From Flectobacillus rivi (GTDB lineage: Bacteria; Bacteroidota; Bacteroidia; Cytophagales; Spirosomataceae), in assembly GCF_030056655.1 (NCBI RefSeq), contig NZ_JASHIE010000001.1:248001-312000 (forward strand): DNA of 64,000 nt, read 5' to 3'. The position numbers were made by a program, and so were the translations under genes. The notes beneath the pieces were generated by a model that searched no databases, had not been told where the DNA came from, and worked only from the letters and a program-made list of their open reading frames with translations. Shown here piece by piece: positions 1 through 8,022 of the stretch (its first letter is position 1; the number at the start of each line of letters is the position of its first letter).

Positions 1-167
1 TTTTATGTGTTTTATCCAGTAATAAAATACTTATATCTCTCATGAAATTATCTACTTGAAAAACAGACGATTAACTGTTTTATTGCTATTTTCAACCTGA
101 AATATTACTATTAGAGTTTGTTTTTGGATTTTTCTAAAACTATTAAGTATAAACCACTAGATAACTC

Positions 168-175
168 TAATTTTG
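168..175 (+). promoter_or_regulatory. Possible -7 promoter element of the DMT transporter gene
   Basis: TAATTTTG matches the Bacteroidota -7 consensus TAnnTTTG and lies 40 bases before the ATG at 216. No clear TTTG -33 box is visible at the usual spacing, so this is tentative. The rest of 1-215 is AT-rich and shows no gene. Confidence 0.35.
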
Positions 176-215
176 CGACCTCAAAATACTTTTGTCGAAG
201 GACAAATCTTACATT

Positions 216-1112
216 ATGAATAGTCAGCAAAGAATCGCAGGGTTTGGATTAGCCATTTTTGCCGCCATTACATGGGGCGTTTCAGGAACATTTGGTCAGT
301 TTTTATTTAGTCAACGAGGTATCAATCCTGGTTGGCTAGTAACGCTACGTTTGTTAGTAGCGGGTAGTATTTTATTGATGATTGCCCTTTTTCGTGGTTT
401 AGATTTATGGAAAATTTGGAGTAATAAAAGAGATACGCTATTGCTTCTGGCATTTAGTGTGTTAGGAATGGTGGCAGTACAATACACTTATTTTGAAGCA
501 ATTCATAAGTCAAACGCTGCAACAGCTACCGTTTTGCAATATATGGGACCTGTTTTTATTGCAATATATATGGCTTTTAAACAGAGAAGGTTACCCAATT
601 TTATCGAATTTGTAGCTATTATTTTAGCTCTTTCTGGCACATTTTTATTGGTTACCCATGGCAAGTTTGGAAGTTTGGCTATCTCTACTGAAGGTCTTTT
701 GTGGGGCATTGCCTCCGCAGTTGCTTTGGCGATTTATAGCTTATTACCAGTTGGTTTGATGAATCGCTACGAAGTGACTACCGTTATTGGTTGGGCGATG
801 TTTGTGGGGGGTATCATTTTCAGTTGTGTATTTGCTCCCTGGAAAGTATCAGGTACTTGGGATTCGCAGTCTTTTGCTTACACGGGTTTTATCCTATTGT
901 TGGGTAGCTTGGCAGCATTTTATGCCTTTTTGAAAGCAGTAACCATTGTTGGAGCTCAAACCAGTAGTTTGCTTGCCTGCGCAGAACCACTATCGTCTAC
1001 AGCCATGGCTATTTTCTGGTTGAATACCCCTTTTGGAAAAATTGACATGATAGGAAGCTTCATGATTATGCTCACGATAGGTGTATTGGCACTTTTTGGT
1101 AGAAAAAACTAA
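216..1112 (+). CDS. DMT superfamily (EamA) transporter
   Basis: A 298-residue, very hydrophobic protein with about ten predicted membrane segments arranged as two repeated halves, as in EamA/RhaT-type drug/metabolite exporters. The first helix carries the typical AAITWGVSGTFGQ stretch; the conserved TVLQYMGPVF region follows helix 4, and the second half has LLACAEPLSSTAMA. Family members export amino acids, metabolites or drugs across the inner membrane; the substrate cannot be read from the sequence. I chose the ATG at 216 over an in-frame TTG at 192 because the family begins shortly before the first helix. It stands alone and converges on the BlaR1-like gene, with a palindromic repeat between them. 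Confidence 0.85.
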   Translation: MNSQQRIAGFGLAIFAAITWGVSGTFGQFLFSQRGINPGWLVTLRLLVAGSILLMIALFRGLDLWKIWSNKRDTLLLLAFSVLGMVAVQYTYFEAIHKSNAATATVLQYMGPVFIAIYMAFKQRRLPNFIEFVAIILALSGTFLLVTHGKFGSLAISTEGLLWGIASAVALAIYSLLPVGLMNRYEVTTVIGWAMFVGGIIFSCVFAPWKVSGTWDSQSFAYTGFILLLGSLAAFYAFLKAVTIVGAQTSSLLACAEPLSSTAMAIFWLNTPFGKIDMIGSFMIMLTIGVLALFGRKN

Positions 1113-1124
1113 AATAGACTTAGC

Positions 1125-1212
1125 TATGATTTAGTGAGTTGTGATTGAGTGGTTGAGTGATTGAGTTATTTTTAAAATAATCACTAAATCACTCAACCAC
1201 CATTCACTAAAT
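1125..1212. repeat. Imperfect palindromic intergenic repeat (GTGATTGAG family)
   Basis: Units such as GTGGTTGAGTGATT on the left are mirrored by AAATCACTCAACCAC on the right around a TTTTTAAAA centre. The element fills the gap between two convergent genes and may end transcription in both directions. Related sequence occurs at 29814-29882 and at the edges of the repeats at 26034 and 33115. Confidence 0.7.
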
Positions 1213-1221
1213 TTAAGATGT

Positions 1222-3156
1222 CTACCAATTATTGTCCTGATTCTTATCCGATTTTACGGGTGCCAACGGCGGCGTTGGTGGCGGTGGTAAACTTGGTGCT
1301 GAAGCAGCGCTTGGAGCTTTTGGTGGCTTCGGTGGTTTTGGTGCTGAAGACGCACTTGGTGCCTTAGGCGCTTTGGGAGGTTTAGGAGGCTTTGGCAAGC
1401 GATACCCCGAACCATAATGTCTATTTTTTGACCAATATTTACCTTCTGGGTCTATTTCCTCAATTGCCTTAGCGTGCACTTCCATCTCTTTACCAATCTC
1501 TTCAATAGGCTTTGAAAGCTTATCCATTTCTTTTCCAAGACTATCCATTGGAGCGGTATTTATTTCCATTTTCTTAGATACTGACTCCATTTCCTTAGAA
1601 GCCTTTTCCATCCTTTTCTCAATTTCTACACGCTGTTTTTCAATAGTATTCAACTCTTTCTGAACTTTTTTATATTCATCAGATTTTTTGTCGAGGTTAG
1701 CAACTGTCATCTCCAACTGTACTTGTTTCCCTACTAATGTACCCAATTCTCCCCCTAATTTTCCAATTTGCTCAGAAAACTGTTGCAATGGTTTTTGGTC
1801 GATTTGCATTTTTGCCCCTAATGTACCCATTTGTCCAGCTAAGTCTTGAATTTGCTTTAGATAAGGATCCATTTTCTTTTGTAACTTTTCAATTTCTTGC
1901 TCGTGCTGCGCCACTTTCAAGCTATCTGGGTCGTTAGCTTCATCATGAGTGGCTAGGAGTTGTGACAATTTGCTCTCTTCTGGTTCTGGATTTGGAATAT
2001 TCGTATCTTTTTGTTCTTCAGAAGTACTGATTAGCGTACTTTCTGCCAAAATCTCCTTAGAAGTTTGTGTCAGCGTTTTTACCGATTTGTTAAAAAGCTT
2101 TGATGCTTGCGCTTTTACCTGCGTAAAGTTGAGACAGCAGAAAGCCAACGCTAATACTACTACCGAACTAATAATACCCACAGGGTTATTAGTTTCTTGC
2201 TGAGGCATACCCAAAATACGCTGGATTCTGCCTAATAATTGAGGTTTATTGCCTGAAAAAGCCATAGTCAATGATGTTTTTGATTGTTGTCTAAAGGTTT
2301 CTACAAACGTTAGCGCTTTTGCCAAATACAGTTTACTTTGGCAAATCTCCAACGCCCAATCATCACAGCAGTTTTCACGGTCTTGACGAACAGTTTCGCC
2401 AATTACCCAAACCAAAGGATGATAGAAAAAGAGAATTTCAATCATTGACTGGATAATGTTAATCAAATAGTCATGGCGCTTGATATGAGCCAATTCATGT
2501 GCAAAAATCGCTTTAATTTCTCCCTGACTCAAACCTGTTAAAAGACCAATCGGTACAAGTACCATAGGTTGCCAATAGCCAATTGTGAGCGGTGATTCCA
2601 CCAGTTGAGACTCACGAATTTCTACAGTTCGAGAAATATCAAATTGATTAAGAAGCTGTTTAAAGAGGTTTTCTGTTTCGGTATCTACCAAGTTTGTATG
2701 TTGCCAGCGCAACTTTTGCACATAAAAATACCCACCAAGCAACCTTAAGGTCATTATTGCCATGCCCAAAATCCATAACATTACCAGCCAATCTAAATGT
2801 AAATTGAGCCATGTAGCCATTTGTTCCCAAACGGAAGTCAATACCACTGGCGATTGAGTAGTAGGTTCAGAGGTTGATACATTTGTTAGCGATTGAGGAT
2901 TTCCTACCCCGAAATTGAATACTTTGACAGATATATCTTTTGGAAAAGTCTTCCAAAAAGTAAAACCCGAAATCAAGAATTGTGAAAACAATACACCGAT
3001 TCCCGACCAATAACGTACAGAGGTATTTTGTCGATAAAGTGAACCGATGAATTTATACAAAAAGAATAATAGGCTTAGTTGCCATAGCGAATGCACCAAG
3101 GTCCATGCCAAAGCATAGATGGTTTGTGGTGACAAAGGAGCTTCGAAATATTGCAT
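1222..3156 (-). CDS. M56 family (BlaR1/MecR1-like) membrane metallopeptidase with coiled-coil and Pro-rich tail
   Basis: A 644-residue membrane protein. The first half has several membrane helices around an M56 zinc-peptidase domain with the HELAH motif near residue 222 and a downstream ENCCDDWAL stretch typical of the family. Instead of the penicillin-binding sensor domain of BlaR1, residues about 380-580 form a charged heptad-rich coiled coil (repeated KEM, KKM and GKE units), followed by a low-complexity tail rich in Pro, Ala and Lys. It starts 2 bases after the BlaI-like gene ends, so the pair is an operon. By analogy with BlaR1/MecR1 it would cleave the repressor or a membrane partner on a signal. 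The signal is unknown, and a beta-lactam is unlikely given the missing sensor domain. Confidence 0.85.
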   Translation of the reverse strand: MQYFEAPLSPQTIYALAWTLVHSLWQLSLLFFLYKFIGSLYRQNTSVRYWSGIGVLFSQFLISGFTFWKTFPKDISVKVFNFGVGNPQSLTNVSTSEPTTQSPVVLTSVWEQMATWLNLHLDWLVMLWILGMAIMTLRLLGGYFYVQKLRWQHTNLVDTETENLFKQLLNQFDISRTVEIRESQLVESPLTIGYWQPMVLVPIGLLTGLSQGEIKAIFAHELAHIKRHDYLINIIQSMIEILFFYHPLVWVIGETVRQDRENCCDDWALEICQSKLYLAKALTFVETFRQQSKTSLTMAFSGNKPQLLGRIQRILGMPQQETNNPVGIISSVVVLALAFCCLNFTQVKAQASKLFNKSVKTLTQTSKEILAESTLISTSEEQKDTNIPNPEPEESKLSQLLATHDEANDPDSLKVAQHEQEIEKLQKKMDPYLKQIQDLAGQMGTLGAKMQIDQKPLQQFSEQIGKLGGELGTLVGKQVQLEMTVANLDKKSDEYKKVQKELNTIEKQRVEIEKRMEKASKEMESVSKKMEINTAPMDSLGKEMDKLSKPIEEIGKEMEVHAKAIEEIDPEGKYWSKNRHYGSGYRLPKPPKPPKAPKAPSASSAPKPPKPPKAPSAASAPSLPPPPTPPLAPVKSDKNQDNNW

Positions 3157-3158
3157 GG

Positions 3159-3530
3159 CTAATTATTTTGTTCTAGTTGAGCAATGAGTTTCTTGATTTC
3201 GTCGAGTTCTTCTGCCGAAGTTTGGTGATTTCCCAAAGCCTGCATCACGAGCTTCATAGCCGAACCTTTGAATGCTGTATCAACAAATATATCAAGCAGT
3301 TGTTGTTGCGTTTCGTCTTCGCTTACTGCTGATTGATACAGGTGATAGCGTCCTTCATCGGTACGTGTGACTAGCTTTTTCTCAAACATAATTTGCATCA
3401 GTTTGAGTGTGGTGGTATATCCTATCTCTCGCTTTTTATTGAGCTCGTCATTTACTTGTCTTACAGTCACTTGGCCTAGCGCCCATAATACTTGTAAAAT
3501 TTCTAATTCTGATTCTGTGGGCTTTATCAT
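3159..3530 (-). CDS. BlaI/MecI/CopY family transcriptional repressor
   Basis: A 123-residue winged-helix repressor. It begins MIKPTESELEILQVLW, the typical BlaI start, continues with the recognition-helix region (VNDELNKKREIGYTTTLKLMQIM) and ends in a helical dimerisation part. A longer reading frame exists upstream but runs through the operator palindromes, so the ATG at 3530 is the real start. The M56 peptidase follows after 2 bases. Three palindromes lie directly upstream, and the gene should repress itself and the peptidase. The family controls beta-lactamase, copper and envelope genes; the targets here beyond its own operon are unknown. Confidence 0.92.
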   Translation of the reverse strand: MIKPTESELEILQVLWALGQVTVRQVNDELNKKREIGYTTTLKLMQIMFEKKLVTRTDEGRYHLYQSAVSEDETQQQLLDIFVDTAFKGSAMKLVMQALGNHQTSAEELDEIKKLIAQLEQNN

Positions 3531-3545
3531 GATAAAAAAGTTTAC

Positions 3546-3627
3546 TACGAAATATTTCGTAACAAAGATACTACGAAAAGATTCGTAATTGCAAATTTTA
3601 TCTACGAAATATTTCGTAGATAAAATT
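3546..3627 (-). promoter_or_regulatory. Three palindromic operators for the BlaI-like repressor
   Basis: TACGAAATATTTCGTA occurs as a perfect 16-bp palindrome at 3546-3561 and again at 3603-3618, where the symmetry extends to 34 bp (3594-3627). A third, imperfect copy (TACGAAAAGATTCGTA) lies at 3572-3587. The sites start 26 and 31 bases apart, so they are not exactly helically phased. They cover the promoter of the repressor gene and are its likely binding sites, a typical autoregulatory arrangement. Confidence 0.85.
3563..3595 (-). promoter_or_regulatory. Promoter of the blaI-like/M56 operon
   Basis: On the minus strand TATCTTTG (3570-3563) matches the -7 consensus TAnnTTTG, and TTTG (3595-3592) forms a -33 box 21 bases upstream. 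The middle operator lies between the two boxes, the first covers the expected start of transcription, and the upstream operator overlaps the -33 box, so repressor binding would block polymerase. Confidence 0.6.
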
Positions 3628-3777
3628 AAAATACTGAAATTCAAGTACTTATATAAACATAAGATAACAATCGGCTTTGAGTATTCAGTAAAAATAAGGC
3701 TATGATTATCTAAAAGACTATTTGTCTAATGCTTATCGCCTAATCCCTTATAAATTAAACGATTACTTAGTTCTAGT

Positions 3778-3826
3778 TACAGTTTAAAACTGTAATAAAA
3801 AAAAGTCCAAGACTAAGTCTTGGACT
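3778..3826. repeat. Double-palindrome dispersed repeat, copy 1
   Basis: A first palindrome (TACAGTTTAAAACTGTA, 3778-3794) is followed about 9 bases later by a second stem, GTCCAAGAC-TAA-GTCTTGGAC (3804-3824), and CTAG. The same two-stem layout recurs at 4481-4531 and 34551-34601. It lies in the 396-base gap upstream of the BlaI-like gene and downstream of the DinB-like gene. Confidence 0.8.
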
Positions 3827-3926
3827 AGTAAGTTTTATAATTTCATAAAAATACCTTTATCTCCATAACTTACCGTAAAATAAGTCTGTAGTTTTTTTAA
3901 AACTATTTGCCTAGTGCCTGTTACTC

Positions 3927-4430
3927 TTACACCAACTGTTTGGCAGTCACATACAATTGACCAAAATGACGAGTCGTATGTTCGGCAGCATGGAAAATCA
4001 AACCAATCACATTGGTAGGAATTTGCTTGCGACCAATTCCTCTAGTGAGTAGCAAATCTGTTTCTGAAAGTTGTTTGAGGTAGGAAAGGTATTTTGCTAC
4101 TTGTAAATCAAATCGAGTCAATAAAGTCACTACCGTCTGATTTTCTTGAGGAGCTACTTTTTCAAGACTTAATAAGTCAAATTGCTCGGGCGACAGGGTA
4201 TTTCCTTCGGCATAAGTTTGAAGTCTATCTAACACACCCGAAAGATGTTGTAAATGAAAACCAACCGAAGCTACACCATGAGGCTTTTCCCACAGTAAAT
4301 CGTCAGAAAAGTCTTTCAACAAATCATGTAATTCTTCCTGAACTTGCAAAACAGCATGAGCTGCGGGTTGTAATAAAGCGGGGATACCTTCGATAGGTCC
4401 ACGCATCCAAACTTCTAAGGGAGCCGACAT
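3927..4430 (-). CDS. DinB family protein
   Basis: A 167-residue all-helical protein of the DinB/YfiT-like metal-binding four-helix-bundle superfamily. The expected histidines are present: HLQHLSGVLDRL near residue 58 and HAAEHTTRHFGQL near residue 150, which would hold a divalent metal. Enzymes of this superfamily include thiol-dependent transferases; the substrate here cannot be told. The gene is monocistronic and is flanked on both sides by copies of the same double-palindrome repeat. Confidence 0.82.
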   Translation of the reverse strand: MSAPLEVWMRGPIEGIPALLQPAAHAVLQVQEELHDLLKDFSDDLLWEKPHGVASVGFHLQHLSGVLDRLQTYAEGNTLSPEQFDLLSLEKVAPQENQTVVTLLTRFDLQVAKYLSYLKQLSETDLLLTRGIGRKQIPTNVIGLIFHAAEHTTRHFGQLYVTAKQLV

Positions 4431-4480
4431 TTTAGGATTGGGATTTTGTGGTAATTTGAAGATTTGAAAAACTATTTTTT

Positions 4481-4531
4481 CAGTTTAAAAACTGTATAAA
4501 AAAATAAGTCCAAGACTAAGTCTTGAACTAG
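4481..4531. repeat. Double-palindrome dispersed repeat, copy 2
   Basis: CAGTTTAAAAACTG (4481-4494) is followed by GTCCAAGAC-TAA-GTCTTGAAC and CTAG (to 4531). It matches the copies at 3778 and 34551 in sequence, order and spacing. Confidence 0.8.
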
Positions 4532-4587
4532 TGGTGAAGTTGTTAGTTAATAGTACACTTCCGCAATCTAACATCCGAAATCCCAAA

Positions 4588-5142
4588 TCAGAAGGGTCTT
4601 CTAGCTGTGGCATAGCATCCCATCCAATAGGTAGAAATGAGGTTATCTTCACGAACGCCTTTCGAAGATGAAGCATGAATGAAATAAATTTCTTTGGGAC
4701 CTCGAATTTCGGTAATCATCCCTGAATGATTAACTTCTGCAACATTGCCTTTATCTGTAACAAAAAATACCAAATCCCCAGGACGCAATTGATCCAAATC
4801 TTTCACTTCTTTTCCATAGCCTGACTGTTGCACAGCCCTTCTCGGAATGTTGACGCCCATTTCTTTAAAAGTAGCAAACAACAAACCTGAACAATCCATA
4901 CCTTTAGAATCAATACCTCCTGTACGATACGGAACCCCGAGATACTGACGAGACACATCAATCAACTTTCTTACTTCTCTCGACGAGATTACCATTGGTC
5001 TACTTGGACTTGTAGGTCGCTTCGTAGTTGTAGTAGTTTCGGAAGATTCTTTTCTGCGAAAAAGCGCACAAGAATCTAGCACAAACGGTAATAAACCTAG
5101 AAAAAGAAGCTTGATATAAATTGATGTGGTAGTCGTTTTCAT
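4588..5142 (-). CDS. NlpC/P60 (C40) cell-wall peptidase, probable lipoprotein
   Basis: A 184-residue protein with an N-terminal signal ending in a lipobox-like VLDSC near residue 25, then a linker and an NlpC/P60 domain. The catalytic residues are visible: Cys in GMDCSGLLF, His in VNHSGMITEI, and a third polar position in YFIHASSSKGV. Such enzymes cut D-Glu-diaminopimelate bonds in peptidoglycan stem peptides in the periplasm and serve in wall turnover. The length fits a single-domain Spr-like hydrolase. The gene stands alone on the minus strand. Confidence 0.9.
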   Translation of the reverse strand: MKTTTTSIYIKLLFLGLLPFVLDSCALFRRKESSETTTTTKRPTSPSRPMVISSREVRKLIDVSRQYLGVPYRTGGIDSKGMDCSGLLFATFKEMGVNIPRRAVQQSGYGKEVKDLDQLRPGDLVFFVTDKGNVAEVNHSGMITEIRGPKEIYFIHASSSKGVREDNLISTYWMGCYATARRPF

Positions 5143-5318
5143 GAGATTGGTAAGGATTTAATCTGGGTAATTTTTTCTAAAAGCAAGTTACAAAATTCCC
5201 CATTTTCACCAAGTGTAATTTCATCACAAGTATATGGTATTTTATCATTCGGTAAGACAGGTTGAGTTTCTAACGAAAAGCCTCTGACAAATCTTATATT
5301 TGATGGACTTGTACTTTA

Positions 5319-5660
5319 TCAGTATAACTCTTCAATGATTGACTCGCCTTTGGAACAATCCCCCGAAGTCCATTCCCAAACTTCGTATAATCGTATCCGT
5401 CCATCGGGTAAAATTTCTGGTGTGGAAATACATTTCCCTGTCATTAATTCGCCTAAAGCATTGACTTGATGGTAACGCATATCGATTTTCCCTGATTCGT
5501 CGACTAACCCAATCAAATGTCCTTTAGTAATTTTACCTCCAGCATATTCAGAGGTCAATATATTTCCTTCTTGTTGGTAATAAAAGATTGTTTCCGCGGA
5601 GGTCTCTCCATTTTCAGTATTACTGATAGGGGCAAATTTCTTGTTGTTGTAGTTTATCAT
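5319..5660 (-). CDS. Conserved hypothetical protein (all-beta)
   Basis: A 113-residue soluble protein without signal peptide, rich in beta-strand patterns: YYQQEGNILTSEYAGGKITKG, then GLVDESGKIDMRYHQVN, then RIRLYEVWEW, ending in CSKGESIIEELY. Proteins of this look are common in Bacteroidota and some are labelled N-acetylglutamate synthase, but no acetyltransferase motif is visible and I would not accept that name. It begins 46 bases after the small HTH gene on the same strand and is probably co-transcribed with it. Confidence 0.65.
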   Translation of the reverse strand: MINYNNKKFAPISNTENGETSAETIFYYQQEGNILTSEYAGGKITKGHLIGLVDESGKIDMRYHQVNALGELMTGKCISTPEILPDGRIRLYEVWEWTSGDCSKGESIIEELY

Positions 5661-5706
5661 TACATATCTTTTTGTTGAACAGCAAAATTAAACATGATTT
5701 CTTATT

Positions 5707-5898
5707 TTATTCAATAAGATCAATAGGTTTGATATTCAAGACTTGGATAATTTGGGATACTTCTTTGATTGTTGGACTTCGTTCGCCTTTTTCAATTCTT
5801 GAAATTGTGGATTGTGGAATGCCTGTCAGGTGCGAAATATAGCTTTGCTTGAAGCCAAGTGCTAGGCGAGTTTGACGGAGTTTTTTTAGGTTGAACAT
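5707..5898 (-). CDS. XRE-family helix-turn-helix DNA-binding protein
   Basis: A 63-residue protein that is nearly all Cro/CI-type HTH. It reads LRQTRLALGFKQSYIS, then the recognition helix HLTGIPQSTISRIEKGERSP, then the last helix ISQIIQVLNIKP. There is no effector domain, so it is a minimal regulator, perhaps of itself and the gene that follows. A perfect 30-bp inverted repeat lies about 190 bases upstream of its start. Confidence 0.88.
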   Translation of the reverse strand: MFNLKKLRQTRLALGFKQSYISHLTGIPQSTISRIEKGERSPTIKEVSQIIQVLNIKPIDLIE

Positions 5899-6091
5899 GG
5901 TGTTTCAAATTTAAAATATCAATAAAGCATTAGAGATAGAGTAGATTTATGAATCTGTGAGAAATACTTATAATATCGTCTAAGTATTTTTAGTGTAAAG
6001 TTCTTTCATAGGAATAATCCTTTATTTAGATATTTATACGAAAGACAAAGAAAAGTCATAATTGACCAAATTTATATATTATTGTATAAAT

Positions 6092-6157
6092 TCCTATCTT
6101 TTTAGTTAGAAAATTTTATGCGGTATTGCATAAAATTTTCTAACTAAAAAGATAGGA
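6092..6157. repeat. Perfect 30-bp inverted repeat
   Basis: Two arms, 6092-6121 and 6128-6157, are exact reverse complements around the loop GGTATT. The left arm begins TCCTATCTTTTTAGTTAG. No T-run follows on either strand, so it is not a standard terminator. It lies in the 370-base divergent gap between the HTH gene and the lipoprotein gene; the rest of that gap is AT-rich with no further gene. Confidence 0.9.
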
Positions 6158-6192
6158 TGTATTCAAAAGTCCTAGATATATTTACAACAAGT

Positions 6193-6229
6193 AAGCCCCG
6201 CCAATGAGATTCGACTTCAGGCAGGGCTT
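6193..6229. repeat. GC-rich hairpin repeat before the lipoprotein gene
   Basis: AAGCCCCGCC (6193-6202) pairs with GGCAGGGCTT (6220-6229) with one mismatch, around a 17-base loop. It stands out as GC-rich in an AT-rich gap, ends 39 bases before the ATG at 6269 and would be in the leader of that gene. Confidence 0.6.
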
Positions 6230-6268
6230 GTGAGTCTTAATATTTACATTTTAACTCTCCACAAAATT

Positions 6269-7495
6269 ATGATTTTTTTTAAAAGTAACAAATTATTCCT
6301 TGGTGGAATAGGATTGATGCTAACGCTATCACTAGCTAGCTGCTCAGATTCAACGCTTGAGCAATTACAAAGTAATGAAACCAATGTCACTAAAACTAGT
6401 GAAGTTATTTATGATCCTCTCATGGAAGATTTTGCTAAGGCATTAGCAGCTAACATGGCTGATAAACAAGTGAGAAGTTTTGTCAAATCAGAAGCATTAA
6501 AAAAGTTTGATGGAGATTTCGATATCATCTATCAAAATGCGTCCGAATCCATAATTCATGGTCAAACATTTCAAAAACTTATTTCTGAAAAAACATCTTC
6601 TAATTCTGCTTCAAAATCAATAGGTGACCTACAATCATCTCTATTAGCCAAGTATCCTTTACTAAATATATCAGTCCCTAGAAATATTAGTAAGTGGGAT
6701 ACTGATACTTTTGAACCACTTGTTGCAATAGACCCTTTAGTTGCAGATGAGAGTACTTTAAAGTTAATTAAAGCTTATGATAAAAATGGTAAAATTCACT
6801 GGCTCGATGCACAAAAGGCTCCTGATTTTCCAGTAGTGGTTGTAGGCTTGAACGAAAGAACCATACTTGAGGGTGGGAAAGTTGTTCTAAAAAGTTCATC
6901 AGGAAAGAATATCAAGAGTTTTAGTGATGAATTTGATCCAGGCACAGAAGGGACAGGTTGTAGTGGTTGTCCAACTTATACTTTTTCTGCGACTCCAGTA
7001 GACAATAAATGGTTCTTTTTGACTGGCATGTCATCTCCAGATATATCTTACTATGAATCTTGGGTTAAAGGAGCTCCAGAAATCACAATGATTGCATACG
7101 CACCAACAAGTGCAAATAATTTTACATCTCTTGTAGATATTCGCACACTCAATGAAATGCAAGATGGGTCGAGAGAAGATATTACAGATAATAACTGGTG
7201 GACTACTCCACATTCAATTGTGCAGTGGAACTCCTCATATTATGGAAAAAACATCATGATTTACATGTACGAAGTAGACTCTGCAATTCCAAATATAACT
7301 CTTAGTATATCTGGCGCTTTTAAAGTTAAGCTATTTGGGACAGAGGTAAGCCAAACTCTTGGAGCCACAGTTACACTTAGTGATTCAGATGATCAAATTG
7401 GTAAAATTATGGTTGAACAAAGTCTAAACCCTCCTTTTGGCACCTATTATGATATTGGAGCGTACTTTAATGTAAAATTTGCTAGTCAGTTATAA
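6269..7495 (+). CDS. Hypothetical secreted lipoprotein
   Basis: A 408-residue protein with a lipoprotein signal (GLMLTLSLASCSDS, lipid Cys near residue 24). The mature part has an acidic helical start (LMEDFAKALAANMADKQVRSFV), a middle with GTGCSGCPTYTF, two close cysteines that could form a disulfide or bind metal, and a beta-rich C-terminus with repeated SGAFKVKLFG and SDSDDQIGK patterns. It somewhat resembles secreted DUF3103-type proteins, but I am not sure of that match. I chose the ATG at 6269 over a GTG at 6230 because the signal peptide begins there. It leads a group with another lipoprotein and a TonB-dependent receptor. Confidence 0.75.
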   Translation: MIFFKSNKLFLGGIGLMLTLSLASCSDSTLEQLQSNETNVTKTSEVIYDPLMEDFAKALAANMADKQVRSFVKSEALKKFDGDFDIIYQNASESIIHGQTFQKLISEKTSSNSASKSIGDLQSSLLAKYPLLNISVPRNISKWDTDTFEPLVAIDPLVADESTLKLIKAYDKNGKIHWLDAQKAPDFPVVVVGLNERTILEGGKVVLKSSSGKNIKSFSDEFDPGTEGTGCSGCPTYTFSATPVDNKWFFLTGMSSPDISYYESWVKGAPEITMIAYAPTSANNFTSLVDIRTLNEMQDGSREDITDNNWWTTPHSIVQWNSSYYGKNIMIYMYEVDSAIPNITLSISGAFKVKLFGTEVSQTLGATVTLSDSDDQIGKIMVEQSLNPPFGTYYDIGAYFNVKFASQL

Positions 7496-7508
7496 AACTC
7501 ATCAAATA

Positions 7509-7548
7509 GAGACTTTCTCATGATAGTTACTATTTTAGAGAAAGTCTC
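7509..7548 (+). terminator. Intercistronic hairpin
   Basis: GAGACTTTCTC (7509-7519) and GAGAAAGTCTC (7538-7548) are an exact 11-bp inverted repeat between the two lipoprotein genes. No T-run follows, so it may be an RNA-stabilising or attenuating stem rather than a full terminator. Confidence 0.5.
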
Positions 7549-7567
7549 ATTACTAAATTCATAATCC

Positions 7568-8017
7568 ATGAAAAAACTCTCCTATTTCTGCATTTGCACT
7601 TTAGTCTGTAGCTTATTGTCCTGCAAAGACGCCAATCAAGAACTACTCAACGATATTTCTGGTACATGGAAAGTCGATGAAATTACCTATTTCTCCTACC
7701 CATATACGGTACCAGATTCTATAGTAAAATATCCATCTGGCGTTTTGCAATTTGATAATTGTCAACTTTCAGGAAGCATTAGAGAATGCTCTGGGTTTTA
7801 CAAACTAGTGAATAGTGAAGTGGTAAGTATCGTTTACAACGCCAATGCAGCTAGAAGCCAAACTTTTATCAGTATTATGTCAAGTATTCCTAAATTCATC
7901 AACTTACTAGGGGCTTACAACATTACTCGCTCCGGAAACAAAATGATACTTGAAGGTCCTGAAGTAAGTGTACCAGACTACAAAGGTCCAAAAAGAAAAA
8001 TTCAATTGAGTAAATAA
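7568..8017 (+). CDS. Small lipoprotein with lipocalin-like fold
   Basis: A 149-residue protein with a lipoprotein signal (LVCSLLSCKDA). The mature part starts with ISGTWKVDEITYF, the strand pattern of lipocalin-like domains that are frequent in Bacteroidota lipoproteins, and contains CQLSGSIRECSGFY, two cysteines close enough to pair. It lies 5 bases before the TonB-dependent receptor gene and is clearly in the same transcription unit, so it probably works at the outer membrane with that receptor. Confidence 0.75.
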   Translation: MKKLSYFCICTLVCSLLSCKDANQELLNDISGTWKVDEITYFSYPYTVPDSIVKYPSGVLQFDNCQLSGSIRECSGFYKLVNSEVVSIVYNANAARSQTFISIMSSIPKFINLLGAYNITRSGNKMILEGPEVSVPDYKGPKRKIQLSK

Positions 8018-8022
8018 TCCTT

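Noticed and set aside
1222..3530. The BlaI/BlaR1-like pair as a beta-lactam resistance locus
   Set aside because: No beta-lactamase or penicillin-binding protein gene is nearby, and the peptidase lacks the penicillin-sensor domain.
5319..5660. The all-beta protein as an N-acetylglutamate synthase
   Set aside because: No acetyl-CoA binding motif is visible, and the protein is too short.
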